Shown: piece by piece, positions 22,326 through 25,258 of the stretch
How the letters are laid out: every line of letters begins with the position of its first letter
Numbering within the stretch: position 1 is the first letter of the stretch
NCBI GenBank assembly: GCA_016840905.1
Contig: JAEORM010000282.1
Location: 1 to 25,258 of the forward strand
Reading direction: 5' to 3'
DNA length: 25,258 bases
Source: Candidatus Gerdarchaeota archaeon
Lineage (GTDB): Archaea > Asgardarchaeota > Heimdallarchaeia > JABLTI01
Translations under genes and position numbers: made by a program
Notes under the pieces: generated by a model
What the model was told of the DNA's origin: nothing
The model's input: the letters and a program-made list of their open reading frames with translations, nothing else
Database searches by the model: none

Positions 22326-25178
22326 ATGGATCATCAACAAAATGAGTCAACAGAACATCAAATGCCATTTAGGAAAATTCTTACTTTATACTTCAAAGCA
22401 AATAAAAAACGAGTAGTCTCAATACTAATTATAAGCTCAATTTTTTTCCTAATATTATCAACAATAGTCCTGGTTTCGTTTAGTTTGTATCAAGATTCAT
22501 TTTACAAGTATATTGAAACCAATCATAATTGGTTGAATGATAATGAAATAAGTGTTATATCAAGAGGAAGCATTATTGATTCTGAGATTTTAACTCCAAA
22601 TTATCTTATGAATGGCATTAATGAGGTTGAAACAAAATTAGATGAAATAATGCCAAATGTTTTGAAAAGTAGCACTGGTGTATTGGAAATAACTTTAAAC
22701 AATTTTATATCTATTAATAATTATTTTGAAATTTTCTTAAGCACGTATGATGATATAGCTATTAACCAAATTAAAAATAACCTACTTTCAGGAAGATTAC
22801 CTGAAAATTCAACTGAGATATTATTTTATGATGCTTTAAATCAATCATCCTATGAAATTGGTGCTGTGTTTAATCTTACAGGTAAAAAAGTTTACAACAA
22901 TTACCCAATAATTACTAAATGTCAAGTTGTTGGTATTGTTAAAAATGTGGAATCAATATTTCATGATAATAATCTTTCAACGGATATATTAAGAGAAACT
23001 GAAAATTATTTTATAACAACCAGTGATTATTTCTATGATTTAGTGAATAGAATTGATAATAAAAGTAACCATCTTGATGCCTTGATTGATTTTGACTACA
23101 CTTTTACAATACAACAACTCAGAACTGAAAAATATCTTAGAGAATTAAATGAATACGATTGGGAAGATAAAGCATTTGTCTACTTACCCAATCCTATACA
23201 TGTGTCATTCTGTAAGGATCTTTACTATGCCTTAAACCATTTTGAAATGGAATGGTATTTACAAATTTTTAAACAATTGTCAATTTGCTTTCCATTAATA
23301 CTTCTAATTGGATTTATTGGTATTGAATTATATAGAACATTCAATTTTGAGAAAAGGGTGAGCTATCGTCTTTTAAAAATACATGGTGTAGATGAAAAAT
23401 CACTTAATAAAACTGTCTTTTTTGAAAATCAGATAATTATAGGTTCTGGATTAATAATTGGATTAAGTATAAGTTTGATAATTGCTTATTTTATTGTTCA
23501 ATTATTGGATATGTCTTCAAATGTATCAATTATTGCAGGATTTTCGAATCCTACATCTATTATTCTTATCTTATGCATTTACTTTACATTCTTATTTGTT
23601 AATTATTTCATTGATATAATTCAATTAAAAAAAGCTAAAGTTACAATTATGGAACAGTACAAAACAAAGAAAAGAAGATTCTTAAGTAAAATTTTTTCAT
23701 TACCCGAATTAAATTTCCTAATACCAGGAATCCCTTTGACAATATTTGGTTTACTACTTTCATATATCGTATATGATGAAGGTAGGGTTTTTGAATATAT
23801 CAAAGGTATCTACTTTTTTATTGGTTTTAGCATAATGGCCTTTATTGGTATTGTGTTTGTATTATTTGCTGTGATATTTTTTTTAAGACGAATAATGATC
23901 TACCTTTGGAATAGATTAGGAGATTCTTTTTGGAAGAGGAGGAAGGGTTTTTTTGCTTTTTCCCTTAAGCAGTTATCTGTATACATAAGAGACTACAAAA
24001 ATACTATAATGGTTTTCTTTTTAATCGGGTTATGCATAACACCTGGTTTAGTGATGAAAAAGTCTGTGGAATCGCATAATGAACTAGAAGCAAATCTTTC
24101 TGTTGGTTGTTCAGATATTCTTGTTGAAAATTGGAATATTGAAGAAAGTTTAGAAGTTAATATATCTAAAATAGAGGGAATTGAATTAACAACAGTAGTA
24201 AGTAAAATTGAGCTCTATTTAGGGGATTCATCAAGTATAATAGGAGATTCACGTTATTATATTGACTTATATGTCCTGGCGAATATTTCGGAATTTACGC
24301 AAATAGTTGATTTTTCGTTACTAAATCAAGACGGCTATTCAAAAGAGGATATATCACAATTAGACTCTGACCTAAGTTATATAATGAATAGAAAATATGC
24401 TCGAAAAAACAATTACAATACAAATGAAAACTTTACAACTGTAGGAATAACACCAAGTGTTTATCAACCAAAGGAGCTAGTTTATATAAATGATTTTAGC
24501 TATTTCCCCTTGGTTCCCTTAAGGAGAGTTGTTATAGGATTTGGTGATTATTTTGACCAACCAACCTATATTGAATTAGTTGTTAGTAACCAAACTAAAG
24601 ATCAGATTTTGGAATATAATCAACGTGAAAGAATCCAAAAAAATTATTTGTTAATCAAAACAGCTGATGGGGCGAACATTACTGCAATAAAAGAAGAAAT
24701 AACTTCTAAATATCAGTTGACTGCTTATACACTGGAAGATTTTCAAATTTCAGTTAATTCTACAATGAATTTGCTAGGTTTGAAATTATTTAGTATCATT
24801 TCAATTATCACAATTGCTTTAGCGACCATTTATGGTTGGTTTAAAGCAGTAAATATCTACAAGGAAAGACAACCAGTAATAGAGATTCTTATTCAAAATG
24901 GTGCAAAAAGATGGTTTATTGTAAGCAATTTTACTATAGAGTTGATACTTGTAATACCTATTCCAATAATATTCTCATTAGGAATTGCTATTCCGTATCT
25001 AAACAACTTTGGTGATTTTATGATGAATGTCGTAACAAATCATATAGATTTTACAATATGGTATCCATGGTGGATATTTATACTAACGGGATTATTTGTT
25101 TTGATTACTACATTGATAGGTTGGTGGATAAGTTCAACCTATTTTGTTAAATCGTATAAATTACATAAAATAGAATAG
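22326..25178 (+). CDS. FtsX/MacB-type ABC permease, second paralogue
   Basis: The 950-residue protein matches the first permease in size and topology: helices at about 28-52, 313-335, 369-392, 409-432, 463-481, 493-521, 560-577, 822-843, 870-895 and 918-940, with external domains at about 53-312 and 578-821. Shared blocks include the pre-helix RKILTLYFKANKKR, LDEIMPNVLKSSTGVL, SVGCSDILVENW, IMNRKYARKNNY, YINDFSYFPL and QNGAKRWFIVSNFTIELIL near helix 9. The external domains have diverged far more than these blocks, which suggests an old duplication followed by specialisation. It lies 73 nt after the ATPase gene, with AAGGAAAA before the ATG. An AT-rich AATTTAAAAAATATAA in that gap might be a weak internal promoter, but co-transcription with the first two genes is the simplest reading. 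It probably pairs with the first permease as a heterodimer. Confidence 0.88.
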   Translation: MDHQQNESTEHQMPFRKILTLYFKANKKRVVSILIISSIFFLILSTIVLVSFSLYQDSFYKYIETNHNWLNDNEISVISRGSIIDSEILTPNYLMNGINEVETKLDEIMPNVLKSSTGVLEITLNNFISINNYFEIFLSTYDDIAINQIKNNLLSGRLPENSTEILFYDALNQSSYEIGAVFNLTGKKVYNNYPIITKCQVVGIVKNVESIFHDNNLSTDILRETENYFITTSDYFYDLVNRIDNKSNHLDALIDFDYTFTIQQLRTEKYLRELNEYDWEDKAFVYLPNPIHVSFCKDLYYALNHFEMEWYLQIFKQLSICFPLILLIGFIGIELYRTFNFEKRVSYRLLKIHGVDEKSLNKTVFFENQIIIGSGLIIGLSISLIIAYFIVQLLDMSSNVSIIAGFSNPTSIILILCIYFTFLFVNYFIDIIQLKKAKVTIMEQYKTKKRRFLSKIFSLPELNFLIPGIPLTIFGLLLSYIVYDEGRVFEYIKGIYFFIGFSIMAFIGIVFVLFAVIFFLRRIMIYLWNRLGDSFWKRRKGFFAFSLKQLSVYIRDYKNTIMVFFLIGLCITPGLVMKKSVESHNELEANLSVGCSDILVENWNIEESLEVNISKIEGIELTTVVSKIELYLGDSSSIIGDSRYYIDLYVLANISEFTQIVDFSLLNQDGYSKEDISQLDSDLSYIMNRKYARKNNYNTNENFTTVGITPSVYQPKELVYINDFSYFPLVPLRRVVIGFGDYFDQPTYIELVVSNQTKDQILEYNQRERIQKNYLLIKTADGANITAIKEEITSKYQLTAYTLEDFQISVNSTMNLLGLKLFSIISIITIALATIYGWFKAVNIYKERQPVIEILIQNGAKRWFIVSNFTIELILVIPIPIIFSLGIAIPYLNNFGDFMMNVVTNHIDFTIWYPWWIFILTGLFVLITTLIGWWISSTYFVKSYKLHKIE

Positions 25179-25258
25179 TAAAATTAAAACCTTTAATTAT
25201 AAGCATTCAAATATCATAATACAGTAAAAGCATGCAAAGAAAATAATCTCAATTAGTA

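Noticed and set aside
17712..25178. Interpreting the ABC operon as a recent mobile or duplicated segment
   Set aside because: The two permeases are diverged paralogues with no long identical DNA, no flanking repeats and no transposase or integrase; base composition matches the rest.
25179..25258. A further gene at the right edge
   Set aside because: The last 80 bases are AT-rich with no frame long enough to judge; nothing is supported there.

Overview
The window is a strongly AT-rich archaeal chromosome segment, most likely from an Asgard archaeon. The main evidence is a eukaryote-like ESCRT pair: a Vps4-type AAA ATPase with an N-terminal MIT domain, and an ESCRT-II Vps25 with its two winged-helix domains. 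The archaeal-type leucyl-tRNA synthetase, TATA-box promoters, frequent TTG starts and a tRNA-Gly with encoded CCA agree with this. The exact Asgard lineage cannot be fixed from the sequence alone.

Layout. Left edge (1-1604): the start of a leftward gene encoding Lys/Pro/Ala/Thr decapeptide repeats, then a leftward four-helix membrane protein with a HEPN-like C-terminus. 1717-3096: a MOFRL-type glycerate 2-kinase. 3275-5550: vps4 and vps25, co-directional, 281 bp apart and probably with separate promoters. 5560-11508: a leftward membrane-anchored subtilase with a C-terminal region resembling eukaryotic site-1 protease, a rightward TrmO-type tRNA methyltransferase, the leftward leucyl-tRNA synthetase, and a possible small gene overlapping its start. 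11709-13886: a PHP-domain phosphoesterase and a secreted subtilase, the latter with a textbook promoter, Shine-Dalgarno site and hairpin/T-run terminator. 14065-17440: tRNA-Gly(GCC), then on the minus strand a 104-residue orphan, a TPR protein with a C-terminal sensor-like domain, and a SemiSWEET sugar transporter. 17712-25178: a rightward operon of permease, double ABC ATPase and paralogous permease.

How the genes relate. vps4 and vps25 belong to the membrane-remodelling machinery, but no ESCRT-III (Snf7-like), Vps22/36 or ubiquitin gene lies beside them here. The last three genes appear to form one transporter: two related FtsX/MacB-type permeases of about 950 residues served by a single protein carrying two complete nucleotide-binding domains, joined by a linker that holds an AbrB-like segment. 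The other genes look like independent units with their own promoters.

Most interesting points: the split ESCRT locus with an N-terminally extended Vps25 and a Vps4 lacking the beta domain; the S1P-like protease; the two-permease/one-double-ATPase system with its AbrB-like linker; and the membrane-HEPN protein. No CRISPR array, insertion sequence, integrase or rRNA was seen.
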